NCBI RefSeq assembly: GCF_014385195.1
Contig: NZ_JACRTG010000018.1
Span: 248,001 to 312,000 of the forward strand
Source: Paratissierella segnis
Lineage (GTDB): Bacteria; Bacillota; Clostridia; Tissierellales; Tissierellaceae
DNA: 64,000 nt
Reading direction: 5' to 3'
Below, in pieces: positions 15,891-24,011 of this stretch (within the stretch, counting starts at the first letter, position 1; every line of letters starts with the position of its first letter). A program made the translations under genes and the position numbers. The notes beneath the pieces were generated by a model that did no database searches, had not been told where the DNA came from, and saw only the letters and a list, made by a program, of their open reading frames with translations.

Positions 15891-16724
15891 TTGAAATATA
15901 AAATTGTAGCAGACAGTAGTTGTGATTTAAACCCTGAATTAGAAGAAGTATTAGACGTTGAATTGATACCTTTTAAAATAGATGTGGAAGACAAATCATT
16001 TGTAGATGATAAAAACTTGGATGTTAATGAATTGATAAAGGCAATGCACGATAGCCCATATCCAATTAAAACTTCATGCCCATCTCCGGGTAATTTTGCG
16101 GAAAAGTATAAGGAAGGCGACAGTATTTTCGTAGTTACAATTTCAGAACAATTGTCAGGAACTTATAATAGCGCATTGCTGGCAAAAAAAATGACCTTGG
16201 AGGAATTTCCAAATAAATTTGTTCATGTATTCAACTCGTGTTCTGCCAGTGTAGGAGAGACACTAATTTCCATGAAAATACAAGAGCATATAGAAGAAAA
16301 GCTTTCTAATTCCCAAATTGTTGAAAAAGTTGAAACATTTATAGATGGAATGAAGACTTATTTTATATCTGAAGATTTAAGCAATTTAATCAAAAATGGT
16401 CGAATCTCGAAAACTCAAGGGCTTATAGCCAATGTTTTGAACATAAAACCTATAATGAGAGGGACCCAAGATGGAAATATTGAAGCCATAGAAAAGGTTA
16501 GAGGGAGCAAGAGAGCATTCAAGAGACTTGTTGACATAATTGGTGAAACCGGTGTAAACTTTTCGGATAGAATATTGGCTATTTCCCATGCAAACGCGCT
16601 TCAAAAGGCATTAGACTTAAAAGAAGATTTAAAGAAATATAACTTTAAAGATATAATAATAGTAGATACAAAAGGATTAAGCACAGCATATGTAAATGAT
16701 GGGGGAGTAATACTTGCATTTTAG
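15891..16724 (+). CDS. DegV family fatty-acid-binding protein
   Basis: 277 residues from TTG 15891 (AGGAG 7-8 bases upstream); an upstream ATG at 15873 lacks a site. N-terminal YKIVADSSCDLNPEL, then TSCPSPGNFAEKY, ISEQLSGTYNSALLAKK, and NGRISKTQGLIANVLNIKPIM are DegV landmarks. DegV proteins bind fatty acids, like FakB, and hand them to a FakA kinase for phospholipid synthesis; whether this one does is inferred. A second DegV protein lies at 32652. Nine bases or so separate the gene from glmM, so they may be co-transcribed. Confidence 0.9.
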   Translation: MKYKIVADSSCDLNPELEEVLDVELIPFKIDVEDKSFVDDKNLDVNELIKAMHDSPYPIKTSCPSPGNFAEKYKEGDSIFVVTISEQLSGTYNSALLAKKMTLEEFPNKFVHVFNSCSASVGETLISMKIQEHIEEKLSNSQIVEKVETFIDGMKTYFISEDLSNLIKNGRISKTQGLIANVLNIKPIMRGTQDGNIEAIEKVRGSKRAFKRLVDIIGETGVNFSDRILAISHANALQKALDLKEDLKKYNFKDIIIVDTKGLSTAYVNDGGVILAF

Positions 16725-16810
16725 GATGGTTCATAGTCTACAATTATTAGGGTTTAACTGTGGAGTCTTAAAATAAGGCAAAAGAAATAAAAATAATTAA
16801 ATAAAACTTG

Positions 16811-16839
16811 TTGACAAATACTCATTGGCTGTTTATACT
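16811..16839 (+). promoter_or_regulatory. Promoter of tRNA-Leu
   Basis: Perfect TTGACA (16811-16816), 17-base spacer, TATACT (16834-16839); the tRNA begins 33 bases further on. Confidence 0.85.
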
Positions 16840-16871
16840 TATTAAGTAAAGTTTTTAAACTTTTTTATTAT

Positions 16872-16952
16872 GCGGGAGTGGCGGAACTGGCAGACGCGCT
16901 AGACTTAGGATCTAGTGTCATTGACGTGGGGGTTCAAGTCCTCTTTCCCGCA
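16872..16952 (+). tRNA. tRNA-Leu (anticodon TAG)
   Basis: GCGGGAG at the 5' end pairs with TTCCCGC at the 3' end, followed by discriminator A. The D arm is GGCGGAACTGGCAGACGC. The anticodon stem CTAGA/TCTAG encloses the loop CTTAGGA, so the anticodon is TAG, reading CTA leucine codons. A long variable arm and the T loop GGTTCAAGTCC follow, as in leucine tRNAs. The CCA end is not encoded. Confidence 0.95.
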
Positions 16953-16960
16953 TTGGATTT

Positions 16961-16991
16961 AAACCAGTGGATGTGTGCCATTGGTTTTTTT
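16961..16991 (+). terminator. Terminator after tRNA-Leu
   Basis: AAACCAGTGG pairs with CCATTGGTTT (one G-T pair), loop of 7 bases, ending in a T run. Confidence 0.8.
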
Positions 16992-17065
16992 ATGTTTATT
17001 CTGTTATAATAATATGGTATAATAATGTGGCTAAAGATGAGATAAAATATTTAGGGGGTTCACCA

Positions 17066-18355
17066 ATGGAATTTAGTTTAGAAAAACAGGAAAACAACAG
17101 AGCTTTTTTTAACATAGAAATAAGCACTGAAAAATTTGAAGAAGCAGTACAAAAAACATATCTAAGAAACAGAAATAAATTCAATATTCCGGGCTTTAGA
17201 AGAGGAAAAACTCCAAGGAAGATAATTGAAATGAATTATGGAGAAGGCATATTTTATGAAGATGCTATCAACGAAATACTTCCTGAAGCATATGATTTAG
17301 CAATAGCTGATTTAGGGTTAGAAGTTGTTTCTTCTCCGGAAGTAGATATAGAATCTATAGAAAAGGGGAAACCCATTGTTATAAAGGTTGAAGTAGATGT
17401 AAAACCTGAAGTGAAACTGGGAGACTATCAAAGTATAGAATTAGAGAAAATAGAGTATAATGTAACGGATGAATTAATTGATGCAAAACTGGAAGAGACA
17501 CGTGATTTAAACAGCAGATTGATAGAGGTTGAAGACAGAACAGTTGAAAAAGGCGATATATTGACTATTGATTATGAAGGATTTATGGACGGAGAGTCCT
17601 TTTCAGGCGGGAAAGCAGAAAATCATCAGCTTGAAATCGGTTCAAATTCCTTTATTCCCGGCTTTGAAGACCAATTGATTGGGAAAAATAAAGGAGAAGA
17701 TGTTGAAATCCAAGTTACTTTTCCGGAAGATTACCATGCAGAGGATTTAGCAGGAAAAGAAGCTATTTTTAAAGTAAAAATTCACGGAGTTAAAGTAAAA
17801 GAACTCCCGGATCTAGATGATGAGTTTGCTAAGGATGTCAGTGAATACGATACTCTTCAAGAATATAAGGATAGCATAAAAAAAGAATTGGAAGAAAGCA
17901 TGAAAAATAAAGAAAAAACTGACACGGAAAATAGAGCAATTGAGAGGGTGGTTGAATCTTCAGAAGTTGAGATTCCTGAGGGCATGATAGAGACCCGACT
18001 TGAAAATGAAGTTAAGGATTTTGAATATAGATTGAGAATGCAAGGTTTAGATTTTGAAAGTTATTTAAAAATCACAAACTCCAGTATAGATGATTTAAAA
18101 GAACAATTTAGACCTAATCTTGAAACTAGAATTAAAACCGAGTTAGTTCTTGAAGCTATTGGAAAGAAAGAGAACATGGAAGCGACAGACGAAGATATAG
18201 AAGCTGAGCTTGAAAAATTATCAGAGCAATATGCAGAAGACGATAAGGAGAAATTTAAAGAAAATATGAAAAAAGGAGATTTAAGCTTCCTACATCAAGG
18301 TATAATTAATAATAAGGTAATAGATCTTCTTGTTTCAAATGTTAAATTTATATAA
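17066..18355 (+). CDS. tig: Trigger factor (ribosome-associated chaperone, peptidyl-prolyl isomerase)
   Basis: 429 residues from ATG 17066 (AGGGGG upstream); the open frame before it covers the tRNA terminator. N-terminal ribosome-binding domain with FNIPGFRRGKTPRKI, an FKBP-type PPIase domain at about 160-245 (GDILTIDYEGFMDGESFSGG, FIPGFEDQLIGKNKGE), and a helical C-terminal chaperone domain. It binds nascent chains at the ribosome exit. It heads the conserved tig-clpP-clpX order, 22 bases before clpP. Confidence 0.96.
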   Translation: MEFSLEKQENNRAFFNIEISTEKFEEAVQKTYLRNRNKFNIPGFRRGKTPRKIIEMNYGEGIFYEDAINEILPEAYDLAIADLGLEVVSSPEVDIESIEKGKPIVIKVEVDVKPEVKLGDYQSIELEKIEYNVTDELIDAKLEETRDLNSRLIEVEDRTVEKGDILTIDYEGFMDGESFSGGKAENHQLEIGSNSFIPGFEDQLIGKNKGEDVEIQVTFPEDYHAEDLAGKEAIFKVKIHGVKVKELPDLDDEFAKDVSEYDTLQEYKDSIKKELEESMKNKEKTDTENRAIERVVESSEVEIPEGMIETRLENEVKDFEYRLRMQGLDFESYLKITNSSIDDLKEQFRPNLETRIKTELVLEAIGKKENMEATDEDIEAELEKLSEQYAEDDKEKFKENMKKGDLSFLHQGIINNKVIDLLVSNVKFI

Positions 18356-18377
18356 TAGATATAATAGGAGGGATATA

Positions 18378-18977
18378 ATGTCATCATTAGTACCGATTGT
18401 CATTGAACAAACTAATAGAGGAGAGAGATCCTACGATATTTATTCAAGATTATTGAAGGAAAGAATAATATTTATAGGTTCGGAAATTACTGATGTTACA
18501 GCAGAATTAGCAGTAGCGCAATTGTTGTTTCTTGAAGCTGAAGATCCGGATAAAGATATTCAAATATATATAAACAGTCCCGGAGGTGCCGTAAGCGCAG
18601 GTTTTGCTATATATGATACAATGCAATATATCAAATCCGATGTATCTACCATTTGTATAGGTAGAGCGGCTAGTATGGGAGCATTTTTATTAGCTGCCGG
18701 AGCGAAAGGCAAGAGATTTGCTTTACCAAATGCCGATATAATGATACACCAACCTCTAGGCGGAACTCAAGGTCAAGCTGAGGATATTCGAATCCAAGCA
18801 GAAAAAATAATCCAGATAAGAGAAAGATTGAATGATATATTAGCTGAAAGAACCGGTCAGCCCTTAGATAGAATCGCAAAAGATACAGATAGAGACTATT
18901 ATATGACAGCACAAGAAGCTGTGGAATATGGTATAATAGATGAAGTGATAGAAAGAAAGAAAAAAATAGATAGATAA
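18378..18977 (+). CDS. clpP: ATP-dependent Clp protease proteolytic subunit ClpP
   Basis: 199 residues from ATG 18378, with GGAGGG 7 bases upstream. The serine-protease triad is present: Ser99 in GRAASMGAFLLAAG, His124 in MIHQPLGG and Asp173 in DTDRDYYM. YINSPGGAVSAGFAIYDTM is the family's substrate-binding strand. ClpP forms a tetradecameric chamber fed by ClpX, encoded 12 bases downstream. Confidence 0.97.
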   Translation: MSSLVPIVIEQTNRGERSYDIYSRLLKERIIFIGSEITDVTAELAVAQLLFLEAEDPDKDIQIYINSPGGAVSAGFAIYDTMQYIKSDVSTICIGRAASMGAFLLAAGAKGKRFALPNADIMIHQPLGGTQGQAEDIRIQAEKIIQIRERLNDILAERTGQPLDRIAKDTDRDYYMTAQEAVEYGIIDEVIERKKKIDR

Positions 18978-18989
18978 AGAGGTGAGTCC

Positions 18990-20267
18990 ATGGCGAAAAA
19001 TGATGATAAACAGCTACGATGTTCTTTTTGTGGCAAGCCGCAAGATCAAGTAAGAAGGCTTATCGCTGGACCAAATGTATATATTTGTAATGAATGTATA
19101 GAACTGTGTCAGGAAATAATCGAGGAAGAGTTTTTAGAAACATATGATTATGACATGACTGAGGTACCTAAGCCATTAAAAATTAAAGAAGCGCTTGATG
19201 ATTATGTCATCAAACAGGAAAGAGCAAAAAGAGCCCTCGCTGTGGCAGTTTATAACCATTATAAAAGGATAAACAGAAAAACAAAACCTAATGATGTGGA
19301 ATTGCAGAAGAGCAATATAATAATGATAGGGCCAACAGGTTCCGGTAAGACGCTACTTGCACAAACCTTAGCAAAAATTCTGAATGTTCCATTTGCGATA
19401 GCAGATGCTACCTCATTAACAGAAGCGGGGTATGTTGGGGAAGATGTTGAGAATATTATACTAAAACTAATACAGGCAGCAGACTACGATATTGAGAGAG
19501 CTGAAAAGGGAATAGTTTATATAGATGAGATTGATAAAATAGCCAAAAAATCTGAGAATCCTTCAATAACAAGAGATGTAAGCGGTGAAGGCGTACAACA
19601 AGCGCTGCTTAAGATTCTTGAAGGGACTATTGCAAATGTGCCTCCGCAAGGCGGAAGGAAACACCCGCATCAAGAATTTATACAGGTGGACACTACAAAT
19701 ATCTTGTTTATAGTAGGCGGAGCTTTTGATGGATTGGATAATATAATCCAAAACAGAGTAGGGAAGAAGACCATGGGTTTTGGCGCAGATATCAAGTCGC
19801 AGGCAGACATGAAAATGGGGGATATCCTAAAGGAAATTCAGCCTGAAGATTTGCTCAAATATGGGCTGATTCCAGAGTTTGTAGGTAGACTTCCCGTATT
19901 GGTTACCCTTGAAGAATTAGATATTGACGCTTTGGTTAGGATATTAACTGAGCCAAAAAATTCTTTAGTTAAACAGTACAAGGAACTTTTCAATATGGAT
20001 GATGTTGAATTGGAAATAGATGAGGAATCCTTAGTATCGATTGCTAAAAAAGCAATAGAAAGAAAAACGGGAGCCAGAGGGTTAAGAAGTATAATTGAAG
20101 AGGCAATGCTGGATATAATGTATGAAATGCCTTCTAGAGATGATATAGAAAAATGTATTGTTACAAATGATGTCATCGAAAAAGGAAGCGAGCCTACTTT
20201 AGTGCTTTCCGATAGAAAAAAGAGAAGTAGGCAGAAAAAAAACAGCAGTAAAGAATCTGCATCATAA
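18990..20267 (+). CDS. clpX: ATP-dependent Clp protease ATP-binding subunit ClpX
   Basis: 425 residues. The N-terminal zinc-binding domain has Cys11, Cys14, Cys33 and Cys36. Walker A GPTGSGKT is at about 114-121, Walker B VYIDEIDKIA follows, then the pore and ClpP-docking regions and sensor-2 GARGLRSI. The hexamer unfolds tagged proteins and passes them to ClpP. A lysine- and serine-rich tail ends the protein. A strong terminator overlaps its stop codon. Confidence 0.97.
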   Translation: MAKNDDKQLRCSFCGKPQDQVRRLIAGPNVYICNECIELCQEIIEEEFLETYDYDMTEVPKPLKIKEALDDYVIKQERAKRALAVAVYNHYKRINRKTKPNDVELQKSNIIMIGPTGSGKTLLAQTLAKILNVPFAIADATSLTEAGYVGEDVENIILKLIQAADYDIERAEKGIVYIDEIDKIAKKSENPSITRDVSGEGVQQALLKILEGTIANVPPQGGRKHPHQEFIQVDTTNILFIVGGAFDGLDNIIQNRVGKKTMGFGADIKSQADMKMGDILKEIQPEDLLKYGLIPEFVGRLPVLVTLEELDIDALVRILTEPKNSLVKQYKELFNMDDVELEIDEESLVSIAKKAIERKTGARGLRSIIEEAMLDIMYEMPSRDDIEKCIVTNDVIEKGSEPTLVLSDRKKRSRQKKNSSKESAS

Positions 20268-20296
20268 AGGCTCACAAATAGTGAGCCTTTGTTTTT
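20266..20296 (+). terminator. clpX terminator
   Basis: AAAGGCTCAC and GTGAGCCTTT pair around AAATA, followed by GTTTTT. Confidence 0.9.
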
Positions 20297-20315
20297 AAGT
20301 TAAGGGAGGGGCAAG

Positions 20316-22670
20316 ATGGAAAACATATATAAACTTGAAAAGAAGACCCTGCCATTAATACCGCTTCGAGGGATTTCGATTTTTCCACATATGGTAATTC
20401 ATTTTGATGTGGGAAGGGATAAATCCATTCAGGCTATTGATAAGGCTATGATCGATGATACAGCTATCCTATTATGTACACAGATAGATTCCAAGGTAGA
20501 TGACCCTAAGGCAGATGATTTTTACCGTGTAGGTACAATTGCAAAGGTCAAACAGATATTAAAGCTGCCCGGTGGGAGCATCAGGGTTTTGGTGGAAGGT
20601 ATAAATAGGGGTAGAGTAGAAACGGTAGTCGAAGAGGATCCATGTTTTATAGCAGAAGTTGAAGAATTGACTTATGATTATGAACAAATAGAGAAAAGTC
20701 AAGAGTTAGAAGCTGCCATGAGACTCGTGCTGGAGGATTTGGAAGATTATATTTCTTTGAACAGCAAGGTGCCCTCCGAAGTATTTATGACAATTTCTGA
20801 TATTGAGGATCCGGGTAGATTGGCAGATGTCATATCTTCATATGTTTTATTAAAACAAGAAGATAATCAGAAAATACTTGAGACCTTTGATTTTTATGAA
20901 AGGCTTGAAGTATTGCACGTGATACTTCAAAAAGAAGTAGAACTGCTAAAAATAGAGAACAAAATAAATCAAAGAGTAAAAAAACAAATAAATAAAGTAC
21001 AGAAGGAATATTATCTTAGGGAGCAGCTTAAGGCAATTCAAAAAGAATTAGGTGAAGATGATGATATTACTCTAGATGTAGAAGACTATAAGACGAAAAT
21101 CAATAGAATAAAAATGCCGAAGGAAGTAAAAGAGAAGGCATTAAAAGAGGTCGACAGACTAACTAAGACCTCTCCATATTCTGCTGAAGTTGGCGTTATT
21201 AGAACATATCTGGATTGGATAGTAGAATTGCCTTGGGGCAAGGAAACCAAGGAAAAGATAGATATAAAGATGGCAAGAGAGATTTTGGATGAAGATCACT
21301 ATGGACTTATGGATGTAAAGGAAAGGATATTGGAATTTATTGCAATAAGAAAGCTTACAAGCAGCATGAAAGGACCGATACTTTGTTTAGTCGGACCTCC
21401 GGGGGTTGGAAAGACATCCATAGCAAAGTCCATATCAAAAGCATTAAATCGAAATTTTGTCCGTATGTCTTTAGGTGGATTGAGAGATGAGGCTGAAATT
21501 AGAGGGCATAGAAGAACTTATGTAGGAAGTATGCCGGGCAGAGTGATAAGTCAGATAAAAAAAGCAGGAAGCAAAAACCCTGTATTTTTATTTGATGAAA
21601 TAGACAAGCTGAATAGTGATTATACAGGAGACCCTGCCAGCGGATTACTTGAAGTACTTGATCCTGAACAAAATATAACATTTACAGATCATTTTTTAGA
21701 TGTGCCATTTGATTTATCCAAGGTTATGTTTATAACTACAGCAAACACCACTGCGTCTATTCCCGCACCCCTTTTAGATAGAATGGAAGTCATTAGAATA
21801 AGCGGATATACTGAGGAGGAGAAGCTGCAGATTGCATTGAGATATTTGCTCCCCAAACAGATTAAAGAGCATGGGCTAAAAGAGAACCAACTTATAATTT
21901 CAGAACATGCTGTAAGGGATATCATAAATAATTACACAAGGGAAGCTGGAGTCCGTAATTTGGAAAGGAACATAGCCAATATCTGTAGAAAAGCCGCTAA
22001 GAGAATAGTTGAAGAAAATTTAGAAGTTGTCAGAATAAACTCAAGCAGTTTATCGAATTATCTGGGAGTAGAAAAATACAGATTTGATACTCTTGAAGCA
22101 GAAGATCAAATAGGAGTAGCAAATGGGCTGGCATGGACAACTGTAGGCGGAGAGACCTTATCAATAGAAGTGAACATTATGAAGGGATCAGGTAAACTTC
22201 AGCTTACCGGTCAATTAGGAGATGTAATGAAGGAGTCAGCCATGGCGGGGATAAGTTATATTAGAGCAAACTGTGAAATATTAAATATTGAACACGATTT
22301 CTATAAGGATATGGATATTCATATTCATGTGCCTGAAGGTGCAATTCCAAAGGATGGACCATCAGCAGGTATTACGATGGCTACTGCAGTTATATCTGCA
22401 TTATCAAATACTCCTATTAAAAAGGATGTTGCTATGACAGGAGAAATCACATTGCGTGGCAGAGCACTGGCTGTTGGCGGAATCAAGGAAAAAGTTTTGG
22501 CAGCCCATAGAATGGGAATCAAGAAGGTACTCATTCCGATAGAAAATAAAAAGGACTTGGAGGATATTCCGGAAAAAATCAGAAAGAAAATGGACTTGAT
22601 ATTGGTTAGAAATATGGAAGAAGTATTATCTAATGCATTGGTAAAGGAGCCTAAAGATGAAAATCATTAA
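20316..22670 (+). CDS. lon: ATP-dependent protease La (Lon)
   Basis: 784 residues. The N-terminal LON substrate domain (LPLIPLRGISIFPHM) is followed by a coiled region, the AAA+ domain with Walker A GPPGVGKTS and Walker B VFLFDEIDKL, and the protease domain with catalytic Ser683 (KDGPSAGITMA) and Lys726 (GGIKEKVLAA). Cytoplasmic quality-control protease. RBS GGGAGGGG. It overlaps engB by 14 bases, the usual lon-engB (ysxC) pair in Bacillota. Confidence 0.97.
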   Translation: MENIYKLEKKTLPLIPLRGISIFPHMVIHFDVGRDKSIQAIDKAMIDDTAILLCTQIDSKVDDPKADDFYRVGTIAKVKQILKLPGGSIRVLVEGINRGRVETVVEEDPCFIAEVEELTYDYEQIEKSQELEAAMRLVLEDLEDYISLNSKVPSEVFMTISDIEDPGRLADVISSYVLLKQEDNQKILETFDFYERLEVLHVILQKEVELLKIENKINQRVKKQINKVQKEYYLREQLKAIQKELGEDDDITLDVEDYKTKINRIKMPKEVKEKALKEVDRLTKTSPYSAEVGVIRTYLDWIVELPWGKETKEKIDIKMAREILDEDHYGLMDVKERILEFIAIRKLTSSMKGPILCLVGPPGVGKTSIAKSISKALNRNFVRMSLGGLRDEAEIRGHRRTYVGSMPGRVISQIKKAGSKNPVFLFDEIDKLNSDYTGDPASGLLEVLDPEQNITFTDHFLDVPFDLSKVMFITTANTTASIPAPLLDRMEVIRISGYTEEEKLQIALRYLLPKQIKEHGLKENQLIISEHAVRDIINNYTREAGVRNLERNIANICRKAAKRIVEENLEVVRINSSSLSNYLGVEKYRFDTLEAEDQIGVANGLAWTTVGGETLSIEVNIMKGSGKLQLTGQLGDVMKESAMAGISYIRANCEILNIEHDFYKDMDIHIHVPEGAIPKDGPSAGITMATAVISALSNTPIKKDVAMTGEITLRGRALAVGGIKEKVLAAHRMGIKKVLIPIENKKDLEDIPEKIRKKMDLILVRNMEEVLSNALVKEPKDENH

Positions 22671-23256
22671 ATCTGATTTGCAAGCCATGGCAGTAAGTCC
22701 GAAACAATATCCGTATGATGAATTACCGGAAATAGCATTTGCAGGGAGATCAAACGTAGGCAAATCCTCATTTATAAATTCTATGCTGAATAGAAACAAT
22801 TTAGCCAGAACCAGCGGTAAGCCTGGAAAAACAAGGACTATAAATTTCTATATAATAAATGATGAATTTAGATTTGTTGATTTGCCCGGATATGGATATG
22901 CGCAGGTGTCAAAGGCGGAAAAGGATAAATGGGGAAAAATAATAGAAGAATATCTAATAACAAGAAAGAATCTTAAAGAGATTGTATTGATAGTAGATAT
23001 AAGACATGAACCCACAAGCCAAGATCTTATTATGTATCAATGGATAAGGTCCTATGGTTTTACCGGATATGTCATAGCCACAAAGGTAGATAAGATTTCT
23101 AAAGCAAATTGGCAAAAAAATATAAAGATAATAAGAAATAAGCTTGATATAAAAGATACCAACTTGATTATACCTTATTCTGCATCTAAAAAAATAAATG
23201 TAGAATATGTCTGGGATGGATTTACCTCCATATTAGGGATAGAAAAAGACCAGTGA
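22657..23256 (+). CDS. engB: Ribosome biogenesis GTPase EngB (YsxC/YihA)
   Basis: 199 residues, GTPase involved in late assembly of the 50S ribosomal subunit. G1 GRSNVGKSS, G2 with the TSGKPGKTRTINFY region, G3 DLPGYGYA, G4 ATKVDK and G5 SASKK are in order. The start lies within the lon 3' end, so translation is likely coupled. The stop codon is inside a hairpin terminator shared with the convergent rubredoxin gene. Confidence 0.96.
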   Translation: MKIIKSDLQAMAVSPKQYPYDELPEIAFAGRSNVGKSSFINSMLNRNNLARTSGKPGKTRTINFYIINDEFRFVDLPGYGYAQVSKAEKDKWGKIIEEYLITRKNLKEIVLIVDIRHEPTSQDLIMYQWIRSYGFTGYVIATKVDKISKANWQKNIKIIRNKLDIKDTNLIIPYSASKKINVEYVWDGFTSILGIEKDQ

Positions 23257-23276
23257 AAAAATTTCACCGGTCTTTT
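23245..23276. terminator. Bidirectional terminator between engB and rubredoxin
   Basis: AAAGACCAGTGAAA pairs with TTTCACCGGTCTTTT; it overlaps the last codons of engB. A/T tracts lie on both sides, so it can serve both convergent genes. Confidence 0.85.
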
Positions 23277-23281
23277 ATGTA

Positions 23282-23440
23282 TTATTCCCTTTCAAAATCT
23301 TCTTTTGAGGCTCCGCAGATTGGACAAACCCAATCCTCGGGTAGATCTTCAAAAGCTACACCCGGTTCTATACCTCCGTCCGGATCTCCTTCTTCAGGAT
23401 CATATACCCATCCACATGGTCCACATACCCATCTATCCAT
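23282..23440 (-). CDS. Rubredoxin
   Basis: 52 residues, MDRWVCGPCGWVYDPEEGDP at the start and PEDWVCPICGASKEDFERE at the end. The two CxxC pairs (Cys6, Cys9, Cys39, Cys42 region) bind a single iron; the aromatic residues of the WVYDP and DWVCP motifs match the classical small rubredoxins. It transfers single electrons in anaerobes, often to oxygen- or peroxide-detoxifying enzymes. GGGAG lies 8 bases before ATG. Single-gene unit, convergent with engB. Partners are not in the window, although a bacteriohemerythrin is. Confidence 0.96.
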   Translation of the reverse strand: MDRWVCGPCGWVYDPEEGDPDGGIEPGVAFEDLPEDWVCPICGASKEDFERE

Positions 23441-23596
23441 AGCAATTCTCCCTTCAAATTTAATTATATAAATCTTACCCTCAAAATCATAAAGTTAAAC
23501 AGCAAAATCATTATATTTATTTGCATATTCAAATTAAGTAAATAGATTAGTAATACTAAAATCTGGGTAAATTAAATATAAAGAAAATTATATGAT

Positions 23597-24001
23597 ATGG
23601 ATGTGAATCAAATGCCCTATATTTATAAAGGTACAGTGTGTAGCGACTTGGAAATCATAAAAACCTTTATTGATGAAAAATTAAAATTATTAGGAGGAAT
23701 AATACAAAATAGAGATATTTTGTTTGATATACGAATAATATTAAATGAACTTATAGTAAATGGTGCACTTCACGGTAATGAGTGTATGAGTTCAAAATGC
23801 GTTACACTTAGCTTGGAGGTAGTCGACAATAAACTCAAGATTGAAGTTAAGGATGAAGGCGAAGGCATTGACTATGATATAAAATCGTATAATCCTACGG
23901 AATTGAAATGTTGTGGCAGGGGACTTGTAATAGTCAATGGGTTATCGGATGAATTTTATGTGGATAAAAATAGAGTAGTTGCAATTAAATATTTCCATTA
24001 G
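23597..24001 (+). CDS. RsbW/SpoIIAB-like ATP-binding protein (HATPase_c)
   Basis: 134 residues, one GHKL ATPase domain. The N box LNELIVNGALHGN, the G1 box DEGEGID and the G2-like GRGLVIVNGLSDEF are present. Free-standing domains of this kind are anti-sigma serine kinases or phosphotransfer partners. No STAS antagonist or sigma gene lies beside it, so its target is unknown. The ribosome-binding site is weak. Its stop codon overlaps the ribosome-binding site of the SLH/YcdB protein, so the two are probably co-expressed. Confidence 0.82.
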   Translation: MDVNQMPYIYKGTVCSDLEIIKTFIDEKLKLLGGIIQNRDILFDIRIILNELIVNGALHGNECMSSKCVTLSLEVVDNKLKIEVKDEGEGIDYDIKSYNPTELKCCGRGLVIVNGLSDEFYVDKNRVVAIKYFH

Positions 24002-24011
24002 GAGGGATATG

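Noticed and set aside
16967..17065. N-terminal extension of trigger factor
   Set aside because: It would cover the tRNA-Leu terminator and has no site; ATG 17066 behind AGGGGG fits the family N-terminus.
23253..23471. 72-codon plus-strand frame after engB
   Set aside because: It is the antisense shadow of the rubredoxin gene, whose CxxC motifs and start are clear on the minus strand.
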